Positions 9,002-17,145 of a stretch of 64,000 nucleotides of DNA are shown here, one piece after another. The DNA is taken from positions 248,001-312,000 of the forward strand of contig NZ_VSMB01000001.1 of NCBI RefSeq assembly GCF_009805705.1. Direction: 5' to 3'. Below the pieces are notes generated by a model. That model had not been told where the DNA came from. It did no database searches and worked only from the letters and a program-made list of their open reading frames with translations. Position 1 is the first letter of the stretch, and each line of letters begins with the position of its first letter. Source of the stretch: Ruania rhizosphaerae. Its GTDB lineage: Bacteria; Actinomycetota; Actinomycetes; Actinomycetales; Beutenbergiaceae. A program made the translations under genes and the position numbers.

Positions 9002-9092
9002 GGAGCCAGGCTGTCAGCACCACCGGCTCCGAAGCCTTGTCGTCACGTCTGGATCGTGGCTCGCCCCGTTGTCGCGGAGCACACCCGTCGGG
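8957..9092 (-). promoter_or_regulatory. Leader/promoter element, copy B, upstream of the CoA-transferase operon
   Basis: Second copy of the element at 5848-5982. The outer 16-bp block (9069-9084) probably belongs to the promoter or an operator, and the 22-bp block (9027-9048) includes the leader start. Downstream similarity continues through the first codons of the 85-aa ORF. Confidence 0.6.
9014..9046 (-). CDS. Putative 10-aa leader peptide ending in Cys
   Basis: Short reading frame GTG...TGA encoding MTTRLRSRWC, closing 12 nt before the ATG of the 85-aa ORF. Actinobacterial genomes carry short upstream peptides with an Arg-rich body and terminal Cys ahead of sulfur-related genes, some acting as cysteine-responsive attenuators; this one has that form. 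The same first six residues are encoded in leader copy A. Translation is inferred from conservation, not proven. Confidence 0.45.
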   Translation of the reverse strand: MTTRLRSRWC

Positions 9093-9236
9093 CATGAGGG
9101 TTCCGAGCGTGGCAACACCTCGAACTGCGAGCGGCAGCCCTCGACTGGGTCCCCCGCAGCCTCGTCCGGGCTGACGGCGTGAAGCAGTGCTCTCCTCTGT
9201 CCCAACGAACAGGCTCGCCAGGCTCCGCCACACCCC

Positions 9237-10205
9237 TTACAACAACGCCCGCGCCGTCCTCGCATCGGTGATCAACGTCGTCACCCATCCCCCTGCGAGC
9301 GCCCCTCGGACGGGGCCGATCTTCCGCTCACCGCCGGCGATGCCGATCCGACGCGGAATCCGCCGGAAGTCATCGATGGGTATCGAGATGGTCCGTGCAT
9401 CCACATCCCCCTCGATCGCTGATCCGTCTACCCGGAACACCCGGTGGCAGATGTCACCGACTGCACCGTCAGCCAGCAACGTTTCCCGATCCGAGGCATC
9501 GAAGGCATTCCCGCTCTCGGCCAGCAGGTCGCTCGGGTCGATGCTGCCGATCCCGACCACCGCAGCCGTCAGCTCGCGCCAGCGTTCCATCACGGCCTGC
9601 AGGCCAGGCTCGCGCAGCAGGCTGTCCCGGGTCCCGCGATCGGCCACCACACCTGGCGCCTGCACGTAGTACGCCTGCCCGCCCAGCATCCGCGCCAGCT
9701 CGCTCGCCAGCCGCTGCGCCTGCGTCTGCACCTCCGGCACCCCGATCCCGCCGAGCAACTGCACCACTTCACTCACCGTGGGGTTCACGGCCGGGCGCAT
9801 CCGGTCCACGGTCGCGAGCAGCGTCTGGCTCCACGAGGCGATACCCACCCGGTCCGCTCCCGTGAACGCCGTCTCCAAGTACGCCGCCCCCGCTCCCCCG
9901 ATGGCGGCGATCTGCTCGGTCTCGTCGGCGTCGTCCTCGACATCCACGATCACCGCCTCCGCCAGACCGAACGCGCGCTCCAGCTCGCCCTCGAGCTCGG
10001 TGTGCAGGCCCGGTGCGATGCTGACCGTCGTGCGCACCACCCCGAGCTGCGCGGCGCGCTTGAGCAACCGCGAGACCTTCGCCTGCGAGAGCCCGAGGGC
10101 GTCGGCGATCTGCGCCTGCCGCACCCCTTGCTCGTGGTACATCACCGCCACCTTCGTCAGCTGCCGTAGCTGCACGTCGATCGGCGGACCGTATCGTGAG
10201 GGCAT
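9237..10205 (-). CDS. SorC/DeoR-type sugar-binding transcriptional regulator
   Basis: DNA-binding regulator with a C-terminal sugar-phosphate sensor domain, 322 aa. The N-terminal helix-turn-helix is clear (GVRQAQIADALGLSQAKVSRLLKRAAQLGVV, about residues 27-57). The sensor domain shows the SorC pattern of GGAGAAYLE, VVQLLGGIG and AVVGIGSIDPSD. I chose the ATG at 10205 because GGAAGGAG sits just upstream. It is divergent from the epimerase gene, and a palindrome around 10236-10249 is a candidate operator. It probably responds to an intermediate handled by the epimerase; the sugar is not identifiable. Confidence 0.88.
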   Translation of the reverse strand: MPSRYGPPIDVQLRQLTKVAVMYHEQGVRQAQIADALGLSQAKVSRLLKRAAQLGVVRTTVSIAPGLHTELEGELERAFGLAEAVIVDVEDDADETEQIAAIGGAGAAYLETAFTGADRVGIASWSQTLLATVDRMRPAVNPTVSEVVQLLGGIGVPEVQTQAQRLASELARMLGGQAYYVQAPGVVADRGTRDSLLREPGLQAVMERWRELTAAVVGIGSIDPSDLLAESGNAFDASDRETLLADGAVGDICHRVFRVDGSAIEGDVDARTISIPIDDFRRIPRRIGIAGGERKIGPVRGALAGGWVTTLITDARTARALL

Positions 10206-10227
10206 CACTGCTCCTTCCCCAAGAAGT

Positions 10228-10256
10228 GCAAGCATATTCACAGATGAATGAATTGC
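10228..10256. promoter_or_regulatory. Candidate SorC operator
   Basis: Inverted repeat ATTCA-CAGA-TGAAT at 10236-10249, flanked further out by GCAA on the left and TTGC on the right, in the divergent promoter between the SorC regulator and the epimerase gene. It is unusually AT-rich for this window. Confidence 0.5.
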
Positions 10257-10317
10257 GCCAGTGGGTGCCTCGCGGCTAGGCTCGAATCCGCTATCTCACC
10301 ACGAAGGAGTGTCGACG

Positions 10318-11148
10318 ATGATCGTCGGAGTCACCGGCAGCTCGGGCAAGCTCGGCAGCGCCACCATGACGCACCTGCGCGAGCACGGGCACCACGTCAT
10401 CGGCTTCGACCGGCACGGCTCTGTGGGATTCGACTTCACCCAGGTCGATCTAGGCGATTACGGCCAGATCCTCGACGCCCTGCTCGGCGTCACCGCACGC
10501 CACGGCGGGCTGGACGCACTCGTCCACCTGGCGGCCATCCCCGTCAACGGCATCGTTCCCGACGCCGCCACCTTCGACTCCAACGTCAGCGCCACGTTCC
10601 ACACCCTCTTCGCCGCGCACCGCGCCGGTATCCGCAACGTCGTCTTCGCTTCCAGCATCACGGCCATGGGGTTCCCTTTCGAGCAGGCCCCGCCCTCCCT
10701 GCCGGTGGACGAGACGTTCACCCGCGCGCACAACACCTACGGCCTCGGCAAGGTGGCCGAGGAGGCGATCGCGGCCCAGCTCACCGGCTGGACCGAGGGC
10801 GCCTCACTCACCGCACTCCGGTTCACCAACGTCGTCGCACCCGATGAGTACGCCACCTTCGAACGCGCCTGCGAACCCGCCTACCGGCGCGACCTGCTCG
10901 GCTCCTGGATCGACTCCCGCGACGGCGCCCTCGCCGTCCGCCTCGCCCTCGAAGCACCCGCCCCGGGCTTCCGCGTCTACAACGTCGCCCACCCGGAGTC
11001 CGGCAACAGCGCACCCTCGGCCGAGGTGGCCGAGCGCTGGTTCCCCGGCACCCCCGTGGCCAGCGATCTCGGCGAATACGAGTCACTGATGTCCACCCGC
11101 AAGATCCAGCGCGAGCTCGGCTTCGCCGCCCAGCACGACTGGCGCTGA
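10318..11148 (+). CDS. NAD-dependent epimerase/dehydratase family protein
   Basis: Rossmann-fold short-chain type enzyme of 276 aa acting on a sugar or nucleotide sugar. It shows the N-terminal dinucleotide motif GVTGSSGKLG (residues 4-13), the downstream HLAAIP and FASSITAMG segments, and a YGLGK active-site Tyr-x-x-x-Lys near residue 141. The ATG at 10318 has AAGGAG upstream. It may work as a sugar dehydrogenase or an NDP-sugar epimerase; sequence alone does not decide. The LacI regulator follows 28 bp downstream on the same strand. Confidence 0.85.
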   Translation: MIVGVTGSSGKLGSATMTHLREHGHHVIGFDRHGSVGFDFTQVDLGDYGQILDALLGVTARHGGLDALVHLAAIPVNGIVPDAATFDSNVSATFHTLFAAHRAGIRNVVFASSITAMGFPFEQAPPSLPVDETFTRAHNTYGLGKVAEEAIAAQLTGWTEGASLTALRFTNVVAPDEYATFERACEPAYRRDLLGSWIDSRDGALAVRLALEAPAPGFRVYNVAHPESGNSAPSAEVAERWFPGTPVASDLGEYESLMSTRKIQRELGFAAQHDWR

Positions 11149-11176
11149 GTACGCTCAGGCGGATGGAGAACAAGGC

Positions 11177-12190
11177 GTGAGCCGGGTCGGCATCCGCGAT
11201 GTCGCCGCCCACGCCGGCGTCGGGATCGGAACGGTCTCGAACTACCTCAACCACCCCGAACGCGTCTCCCCCGAGACCGCGGGCCGCATCGCCGCCGCCA
11301 TCGACACCCTCGGTTTCGTACCCAGCCAGGCCGGCCGGCAACTGCGTTCGGGCACCAGCCGCGTGATCGGCTACCTCGCCCCCGACATCTCCAACCCGTA
11401 CTTCACCGAGATCGCCGAGAGCGTCGAACAGGGCGCCTCCACGCGCAACATCTCCGTGTTCTTCGCCGACTCCCACCGCAGCCGCTCCCGGGAGGACGCC
11501 TACCTCTCCGTCTTCGAAGAGCACCGCGTGCTCGGCCTGCTCGTGTCCTCACACGAGCCCATCGAAGACCGGTTGGCACAGGTACGCAGGCGAGGGACGC
11601 CGTCGGTCCTCGTGGGCCAGCAAGCCCACCACCCGGAGCAGCCGTCGGTCTCCGTGGACGACGTCTCCGGCGGCCGGCAGGCGGCCGCCCACCTGATCGA
11701 TATCGGACGGCGGAGCCTCGCCTTCGTCGGCGGCCCCCTGACCATCGCCCAGGTCGCCGCCCGGCTCACCGGGGCGAGCGCCGCCGTCAGTGGGAGCGGG
11801 GCTGGTTTGGAGATCATCGACACCGCCGACCGCACCGTCCACAGTGGGCGTGAGGTGGGCCATGCGCTCCTGGAACGCGCGCCCGAGCGGCGACCGGACG
11901 CCGTCCTGGCCGTGAACGACCTCGTCGCACTGGGTCTCATGCAGGCGCTCGTGCACGGCGGCGTGCGAGTGCCCGAGGACGTCGCGATCGTCGGCTACGA
12001 CGACAACGAGTTCGCCGAGGCCTCCCTCATCCCGCTCACCAGCGTGCGCAGCCGGCACGAGGAGTTCGGGCCGACCATGATCGACTTGCTGTTCGAGGCG
12101 ATCGCCGGCGAGTTCTCCGGGCAGGTGCACCGCATGTTCGAGCCGGCGCTGGTGGTGCGGGCGAGCACGAGCGTTCGACAGTCCCACTGA
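11177..12190 (+). CDS. LacI-family transcriptional regulator
   Basis: A 337-aa repressor-type regulator. The LacI helix-turn-helix with hinge is at the N terminus (GIRDVAAHAGVGIGTVSNYLNHPERVSPETAGRI split over residues 5-38), followed by a periplasmic-binding-protein-like effector domain (LAPDISNPYFTEIAESVEQGA, and AIVGYDDNEFAEASLIPLTSV near residue 275). The GTG start at 11177 is preceded by GGAGAAC. It trails the epimerase gene by 28 bp, so it may share its transcript. A small hairpin (12200-12214) after the stop could terminate it. Confidence 0.9.
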   Translation: MSRVGIRDVAAHAGVGIGTVSNYLNHPERVSPETAGRIAAAIDTLGFVPSQAGRQLRSGTSRVIGYLAPDISNPYFTEIAESVEQGASTRNISVFFADSHRSRSREDAYLSVFEEHRVLGLLVSSHEPIEDRLAQVRRRGTPSVLVGQQAHHPEQPSVSVDDVSGGRQAAAHLIDIGRRSLAFVGGPLTIAQVAARLTGASAAVSGSGAGLEIIDTADRTVHSGREVGHALLERAPERRPDAVLAVNDLVALGLMQALVHGGVRVPEDVAIVGYDDNEFAEASLIPLTSVRSRHEEFGPTMIDLLFEAIAGEFSGQVHRMFEPALVVRASTSVRQSH

Positions 12191-12199
12191 GTCACCCCA

Positions 12200-12214
12200 C
12201 GGGCATCATGCCCG
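12200..12214. terminator. Short hairpin after the LacI gene
   Basis: CGGGCA-TCA-TGCCCG inverted repeat 10 bp past the stop codon. There is no T-run, so terminator function is only suggested. Confidence 0.35.
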
Positions 12215-12233
12215 GAGCTCTCGAGAGACAACC

Positions 12234-12296
12234 GCGCTAGAGTGACATCACCCCGTGCGGTAAACTGGCATCAGACTTTGCGGTAGATTGACATTT
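12234..12296 (+). repeat. Three direct repeats at 23-bp spacing upstream of the AAA ATPase gene
   Basis: Three 17-bp units at 12234-12250, 12257-12273 and 12280-12296 share the pattern GCG(G/C)TA(G/A)A(N)TG(A/G)CAT(C/T)(A/T). Each starts 23 bp after the previous one, about two helical turns, and the last ends 23 bp before the ATPase start codon. The third unit contains TTGACA, a good -35 sequence. This spacing is typical of cooperative operator sites. Confidence 0.6.
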
Positions 12297-12319
12297 GTCG
12301 ACTCGGAGGACGGCACCGC

Positions 12320-13561
12320 ATGACGGGTTCGACCTATACACGCCGCTACGTCGATGACTACCTCGATCGTGCGATGGAGCATCTCAGCGCGTTTCTCATC
12401 ACCGGGCCTCGTGCCTGCGGAAAGACGACGACGGCGCTACGGCGTGGCGCGTCGATCCTGCGCCTCGACCGGCCCGAGGAGGCCGATCTGTTCGCCGGAC
12501 AACCCGATGCCTATCTCTCACGACTCGACCGCCCAACCGTGATCGACGAGTGGCAGGTCTCACCGGAGTCGATGGGAGCTGTGAAGCGCGCCGTGGACGC
12601 CGGAGCCGCACCCGGTTCCTTCCTGCTAACCGGCAGCGTGCGTGCCCGTCAGACGTCGTCCGTGTGGCCCGGGACCGGGCGCCTCATCCCAGTCCGGATG
12701 CACGGCCTGACACAGGGCGAACTGACAGGCTCGCTGCCTCGCGCCGAGACCTTCGTCGACAGACTGTTCGAAGGAGATGTCGAGGAAGGAGCGATCCAGG
12801 ATCCACCATCGGTGTTCGACTACATCGCGCTCGCGGCAACGGGCGGCTTCCCAGAAGCGATCGCGCTACCCGACGATCTGCGCCGCGACTGGTTCGACGG
12901 GTACGTTACTCAGCTCGCCGGCCGCGACATCGCAGAGATCGCCGATCTTCGCTCCCCCCAGGCACTCGTGCGACTCCTGCGCGCTCTGGCGGCGAACACG
13001 GCCGGAAGTCCCACAACCACCACCCTCGCCGAGGCGACGCGCGCCGATCATCGCACCACGATGCGCTACCTCGACCTCCTGGAGGAGGTGGGCATCGCCG
13101 AACGTTTGCCGCCGTGGACGTCGAACCGCCTGAGTCGCCTCGTCAAGTTGCCGAAGCTGCATTTGACCGACACCGGTCTGGCGCTACGACTCCTGGGACT
13201 GGACGCAGAGACCGCGAGTCGCACCAGCGACGCACGTGGCCGCCTGCTCGACTCATTCGTCGCGGCGCAGCTTCGCCCACTGCTCGGGATCGGAGCACGC
13301 AACGTCACACCGCATCATCTTCGCGAGTCGTCGGGGCGTCGCGAGATCGACCTCCTCCTGGAATCGCTCGCCGGCGAGCTCGTCGGCATCGAGGTGAAAT
13401 CGTCCGCGACGGTCCGGAAGGCAGATGCGCGACACCTCGAGTGGTTCCGCGACATGCACGGCGAGGCATTCCGAGCCGGGATCGTCTTCCACACCGGGTC
13501 GATGACCGTGCCGCTCTCGGAGCGGATCTGGGCGATGCCGATCGCAGCCATCTGGCGCTGA
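12320..13561 (+). CDS. AAA-type ATPase with DUF4143 domain
   Basis: A 413-aa cytosolic ATPase of the AAA_14/DUF4143 family, whose biological role is generally unknown. Walker A is GPRACGKTTTA (residues about 29-39) and the Walker B-like motif is TVIDEWQ (about 74-80). The C-terminal part has the winged-helix segment (TTMRYLDLLEEVGIAERLPPW) and a nuclease-like EIDLLLE...GIEVKSSA motif near residues 340-365, resembling PD-(D/E)xK folds. It stands alone, convergent with the minus-strand sugar operon, and three 23-bp-spaced repeats precede it. Such genes are patchily distributed and often acquired. Confidence 0.9.
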   Translation: MTGSTYTRRYVDDYLDRAMEHLSAFLITGPRACGKTTTALRRGASILRLDRPEEADLFAGQPDAYLSRLDRPTVIDEWQVSPESMGAVKRAVDAGAAPGSFLLTGSVRARQTSSVWPGTGRLIPVRMHGLTQGELTGSLPRAETFVDRLFEGDVEEGAIQDPPSVFDYIALAATGGFPEAIALPDDLRRDWFDGYVTQLAGRDIAEIADLRSPQALVRLLRALAANTAGSPTTTTLAEATRADHRTTMRYLDLLEEVGIAERLPPWTSNRLSRLVKLPKLHLTDTGLALRLLGLDAETASRTSDARGRLLDSFVAAQLRPLLGIGARNVTPHHLRESSGRREIDLLLESLAGELVGIEVKSSATVRKADARHLEWFRDMHGEAFRAGIVFHTGSMTVPLSERIWAMPIAAIWR

Positions 13562-13571
13562 ATCGCACCTC

Positions 13572-15488
13572 TCAATCCACGATCCGCCTCACCCAGGATG
13601 CCGCCTCGACGTGCTCCGTGATGGTCCCAGCTGGCGTGTGTATACGGACCTCCCGCGCGACCGGGTGCAGGTTCGCCAGGAGCAGCGTCGTCCTGGTGCC
13701 GTCCGTGCTGCCCACGGCCCAGAGCAGGCCGTCGGGGCTGTCGCCGCTCAGCAACTGCGCAGCCCCCGACGGCGCAGGTTCGGCCGAGCTGTTCCCGTGC
13801 GTGACCGCGGGGTCACCCGGGGCCACCAAACCCAGCAGCGCCTCAAACGCCCCGGCCACCGGGTACGGCGTGCCGTCGCTGCCGACCACGCCCCGCAGGC
13901 CCCACTGCTCGAAATAACTGATCGAGGCGACCCCGGGAACCGCGAGCGCCGCGAAGCTGGCGATCGTCCAGGCCGCCAGTTCGGGTGCCTGCTGGCGCGG
14001 GTCGGTGGCGTCGGCGAGCGCCGGGCCGTAGCCCTCGGTCAGATCGGGGCGCGTGGGCGAGGCATGGTCACGCTCGGCGACGGCGTTGAATGGCGGGCGC
14101 AGCGTGACCGGACCGATGTGCACCCCCGCCCCGCCAGCCGTCTCCCCCGCCAGCTCCACCGTGCGGCGAGCGAGGATCCGCTGCATCGCGACCGACTCCA
14201 CCAGCTGCGGGGTGCCGAGGTCGTGGAACAGCGGCGACATCGCCACCGCCAACCCGTCCAGGTCGGCCGGCAGCCGGTCCAGCCCGCGGTTCAGCTCGGT
14301 GAAGTGGGACCGGGCGCCACCGACCACCGGCAGGTCCAGCCCGGCGGCGTCGAGCGCCTCCCGGAGCACGGCGATCGTCGCCGCGTCTGAGACGTGTCGC
14401 GGGGACCCGCCGGCATAGGCACCCATCCGCAGCACGCGCTGGCCCACGAGCCCATTGACGGCGGAACGCACCTTCTCGCGATTGGCAGGGTCAGCAGCGT
14501 CGGCAGGTTCCAGCACGAGGCGCACGTCGAGCGGGTGGCCGCTCGCTGCGGCGCGCTCCCAGGCGGCCCGCCAGCTGGACGTCCGTAGGTCGAGTTCGAC
14601 GAGCAGCGGCACGTCGGTCATGCCGGCCACTACCCCGGTCGCGACCCCCATCGCAGCGTCGACGCCCGCCGACTCGGGCGCAGGGTCGGGTGCAGTGGCC
14701 GCGCCCAGGCCGAGCTGGGGCAGTGGGCCGGTAGCAGCGAGGTTGATGACGTGCGGCCTCTGCCCACCAGACCCCTGCGAACTCACGCCTCGCCCGGGTG
14801 CCACGGCAGCACCAGAGGCGAGCTGCGCCGTCGTGCGTGATGCGCTGAGGGTGAGGCCATGACGGATGTGCTTACCCGCGCCGACCCGGTACGGAAACGG
14901 TAGGGAGAGGGGGCGGTTGTAGGTCTTGAAGGAGGCGTCGGTCCAGTTGCGCTGGTCCTCCATCTCGAATACATCGCCCTCCAACCCAAGATCCACGCGG
15001 AGGCCGCCCTGCTCCCAGGTGAGCCCGGCGATATCGCGTGCCGGCTGGTGCGGAGCGGGGGCCTCGGGGAACTCGGCGGGCGAGCGGCCGCCGTCGGGAT
15101 GGCGTACGACCAGCGGCGTTCCGGCCAGCGCCGGGGGATGGAGCACGATCAGCCCGGCGCGGTTGGTCCACAGTTCCTCGGCGGGCTCCAGCTCGACCGT
15201 GGCGGTGAGCCGGTCGCCGTCGATCTCGGCGCGCAGGGTGCCGGTGATCTGCGGCTCGGTGGCCTCCACGTGCACGGTGACCGAGGCGTCGGTCATGTCC
15301 ACGGAGGTCACCGCCCACGGCACGGTCACCCAGTCGGCGACCCGCACGATCGCACGGATGCCGCGCAGGAGTATCCGCCCGTCCACGGCGATCTCGGAGA
15401 GCTCACCGTCCCGGATGAGCAGGGACCACCGCCCGCTCGTGAAGGAGCGGGTCGGTGGCCACCATGGCGCCGCGGGCCCGCTCGACAT
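13572..15488 (-). CDS. Large protein of sugar-acid operon, D-apionate lactonase-like (ApnL) candidate
   Basis: A 638-aa cytosolic protein without signal peptide. It starts with a beta-rich part (FTSGRWSLLIRDGELSEIAVDGR, LLRGIRAIVRVADW) and a conserved-looking LWTNRAGLIVLHPPALAGTP segment near residue 125. A TIM-barrel-like C-terminal half follows (VVGGARSHFTELNRGLDRLPADLDG; ISYFEQWGLRGVVG). From memory the N-terminal pattern matches D-apionate lactonase, and the gene directly upstream encodes a PGDH_C protein like D-apionate oxidoisomerase, its known partner. The ATG at 15488 overlaps that gene's stop (TGATG). The assignment rests on pattern recall and neighbourhood; an uncharacterised glycosidase-like protein is the alternative. 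Confidence 0.5.
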   Translation of the reverse strand: MSSGPAAPWWPPTRSFTSGRWSLLIRDGELSEIAVDGRILLRGIRAIVRVADWVTVPWAVTSVDMTDASVTVHVEATEPQITGTLRAEIDGDRLTATVELEPAEELWTNRAGLIVLHPPALAGTPLVVRHPDGGRSPAEFPEAPAPHQPARDIAGLTWEQGGLRVDLGLEGDVFEMEDQRNWTDASFKTYNRPLSLPFPYRVGAGKHIRHGLTLSASRTTAQLASGAAVAPGRGVSSQGSGGQRPHVINLAATGPLPQLGLGAATAPDPAPESAGVDAAMGVATGVVAGMTDVPLLVELDLRTSSWRAAWERAAASGHPLDVRLVLEPADAADPANREKVRSAVNGLVGQRVLRMGAYAGGSPRHVSDAATIAVLREALDAAGLDLPVVGGARSHFTELNRGLDRLPADLDGLAVAMSPLFHDLGTPQLVESVAMQRILARRTVELAGETAGGAGVHIGPVTLRPPFNAVAERDHASPTRPDLTEGYGPALADATDPRQQAPELAAWTIASFAALAVPGVASISYFEQWGLRGVVGSDGTPYPVAGAFEALLGLVAPGDPAVTHGNSSAEPAPSGAAQLLSGDSPDGLLWAVGSTDGTRTTLLLANLHPVAREVRIHTPAGTITEHVEAASWVRRIVD

Positions 15489-16345
15489 CAGCGCTCGATG
15501 GCGTCGAGGTGAAGCATGCGCGCGAGGTTCTTGTCGAGCTCGTCGTCGCGGAAGATCTTCTTCCAGTCCTCCTTGATGATCGACTCGCGTCCGTAGTCCA
15601 TCGCGATCAGGCACGCGTCGCTGAACGGGTTGTCCCCGCGCAGGCCGTTCGCGAGCGCCACCTGAGTGTGCCCGTAGAGGATGCTGCGCGCGGCTGGCTC
15701 GGGCACGCCCATGGTGTGCACGGCCTCCTGCAGCGCCTCGTTGAGCAGCTCACCGATCATGCAGGCGACGGTCTCCACCAGGGTCGGCTCGAGCTGGGCG
15801 AGCTGCTTGACGGTGACCCAGTGCACGTCGACCACGGGGGCGTAGATGGCGCGGACGGTGGTCTCCACGAGGGTCTTGACGGCTTCGTCCTCGGACTCGA
15901 CGGCGGCGATCGCGTCCTGCGGGGCGGCGATGCCGCCGAAGGTGTCGGCCCATTCCTCGGGGGTCTGCCGCTGCAGGAAGACCGAGGGGTGGCAGGGGTG
16001 GGCGACCGCTTGGATCACGTCGTCGCGGGTGGCGAGCAGGCCGGCGTAGGCGGCGGCCGGGTCGAGGGTGAGCACCACGGCGCCGGCGCGCATCTGCGGG
16101 ACCAACTCGGCGGTGACCGAGGCGAGGGCCAGGTCAGGCACCGCGAGGACGACGATGTCAGCGTCCGCGACGGCGGTAGCGGCGTCGGTCAACTCGCGGC
16201 CGGCGTCGGTGGTGCGCTGGCGGCCGGCTTCAGAGTTCTCGACGTACTTCACAGCATGATCCGTGTGGACCAAATTGTTGGAGACGCGCATCCCCATCTT
16301 CCCGCCGGCGCCGATGACGGCGATCGTGTACGTGTTCTCACTCAT
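15488..16345 (-). CDS. NAD(P)-binding oxidoreductase with phosphogluconate dehydrogenase C-terminal domain, ApnO-like
   Basis: A 285-aa Rossmann oxidoreductase. The dinucleotide loop is IAVIGAGGKMGMRVSNNL (residues about 8-25) with VVLAVPD further on. The all-helical C-terminal domain (residues about 170-285) fits the PGDH_C type found in D-apionate oxidoisomerase (ApnO), including HPCHPSVF and the LEPTLVETVACMIGELLNEAL helix. ATG at 16345 has GAGGAGC upstream and overlaps the isomerase stop (ATGA). With a sugar isomerase and an ApnL-like protein in one operon, oxidation of a branched sugar acid is the likely role, but other sugar acids are possible. Confidence 0.6.
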   Translation of the reverse strand: MSENTYTIAVIGAGGKMGMRVSNNLVHTDHAVKYVENSEAGRQRTTDAGRELTDAATAVADADIVVLAVPDLALASVTAELVPQMRAGAVVLTLDPAAAYAGLLATRDDVIQAVAHPCHPSVFLQRQTPEEWADTFGGIAAPQDAIAAVESEDEAVKTLVETTVRAIYAPVVDVHWVTVKQLAQLEPTLVETVACMIGELLNEALQEAVHTMGVPEPAARSILYGHTQVALANGLRGDNPFSDACLIAMDYGRESIIKEDWKKIFRDDELDKNLARMLHLDAIER

Positions 16346-17136
16346 GTGGTGCTCCTCAGATAGTCGACGGCGGCACGGGTCCATTCCCGTTCCGTGCGGA
16401 GGGTGGTCTCGGGGTCGTCCTGCCAGGGCAGCCAGTGCTCGACCACTTCGTTGATGCCGCGTTCACGCGGGCGGACGGTGCGCAGTAGGTGCGGGTAGTC
16501 GTGCAGGCCCTCACCCATCGGCGCGCCGCTGTAGGTGAAGCCGACCCAGCCGGGCTGACGGGCGAAGGCGTAGTCCTTGACGTGCACGGCGCGGGTGAGA
16601 TCGGCGACCTGCTCCACGCAGGCCTGCGGGTTCTCCAGCCGGGCGACGACGTTGCCCGGGTCCAGGCAGATGCCGAGGTTCTCGCTGCCGACCTGCTCGA
16701 CCAGGGCGATCAGGTCAACGGTGGGCAGTTGTTCGTAGGTCTCCAGGGCGAGCGTGACCCCGGCTGCTTCGAAGGCGGGCATCGCACCGGTGAGCCACTG
16801 GCGGGCTTGCTCGAGCGTGGGGCGGGAGTCGGGCCCGTAGATCATGCTGCGGATCAGCGTGGCGTCGAAGACGGCGGCGATCTCCAGGAAGCGGGTCAGG
16901 TGGCCGGGCTCGATGCCCTTGGTGCCGAGCTCGATCACCAGGTCCAGGTCCTGTGCTGCGGCGGCGGCATCGGCGAGTTCGGCGTCGTCCATGCCTTCCA
17001 GCGGCGCGTAGTCGCAGATCTGGTGCAGGCCGATGCCGAGGTCGCGGGTGGCCTGGAAGGCCTCCGGCAGCGTCATCGGCCGCGGGTTGCGGTCGGAGAG
17101 CTGCCAGAAGAAGGCGTAGGTGCCGAGTCCGAACAT
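16342..17136 (-). CDS. Sugar phosphate isomerase/epimerase family TIM-barrel protein
   Basis: A 264-aa protein of the xylose-isomerase-like TIM-barrel (AP endonuclease 2) family. Metal-site Glu/His/Asp residues are seen in LVIELGTKG, TLALETYEQ, LGICLDPGNV, AVHVKDYAF and MGEGLHDYP. It is the first gene of a three-gene minus-strand operon with 4-bp and 1-bp overlaps. The promoter faces the FadR-type regulator over about 70 bp containing a strong palindrome. It likely interconverts keto forms of the pathway sugar or sugar acid; substrate unknown. Confidence 0.85.
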   Translation of the reverse strand: MFGLGTYAFFWQLSDRNPRPMTLPEAFQATRDLGIGLHQICDYAPLEGMDDAELADAAAAAQDLDLVIELGTKGIEPGHLTRFLEIAAVFDATLIRSMIYGPDSRPTLEQARQWLTGAMPAFEAAGVTLALETYEQLPTVDLIALVEQVGSENLGICLDPGNVVARLENPQACVEQVADLTRAVHVKDYAFARQPGWVGFTYSGAPMGEGLHDYPHLLRTVRPRERGINEVVEHWLPWQDDPETTLRTEREWTRAAVDYLRSTT

Positions 17137-17145
17137 GAGGCCATT

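Noticed and set aside
12550-13917. Long Arg-rich frame overlapping the AAA ATPase gene
   Set aside because: Shadow of the ATPase coding frame; low-complexity Arg/Pro/Ser composition and no domain.
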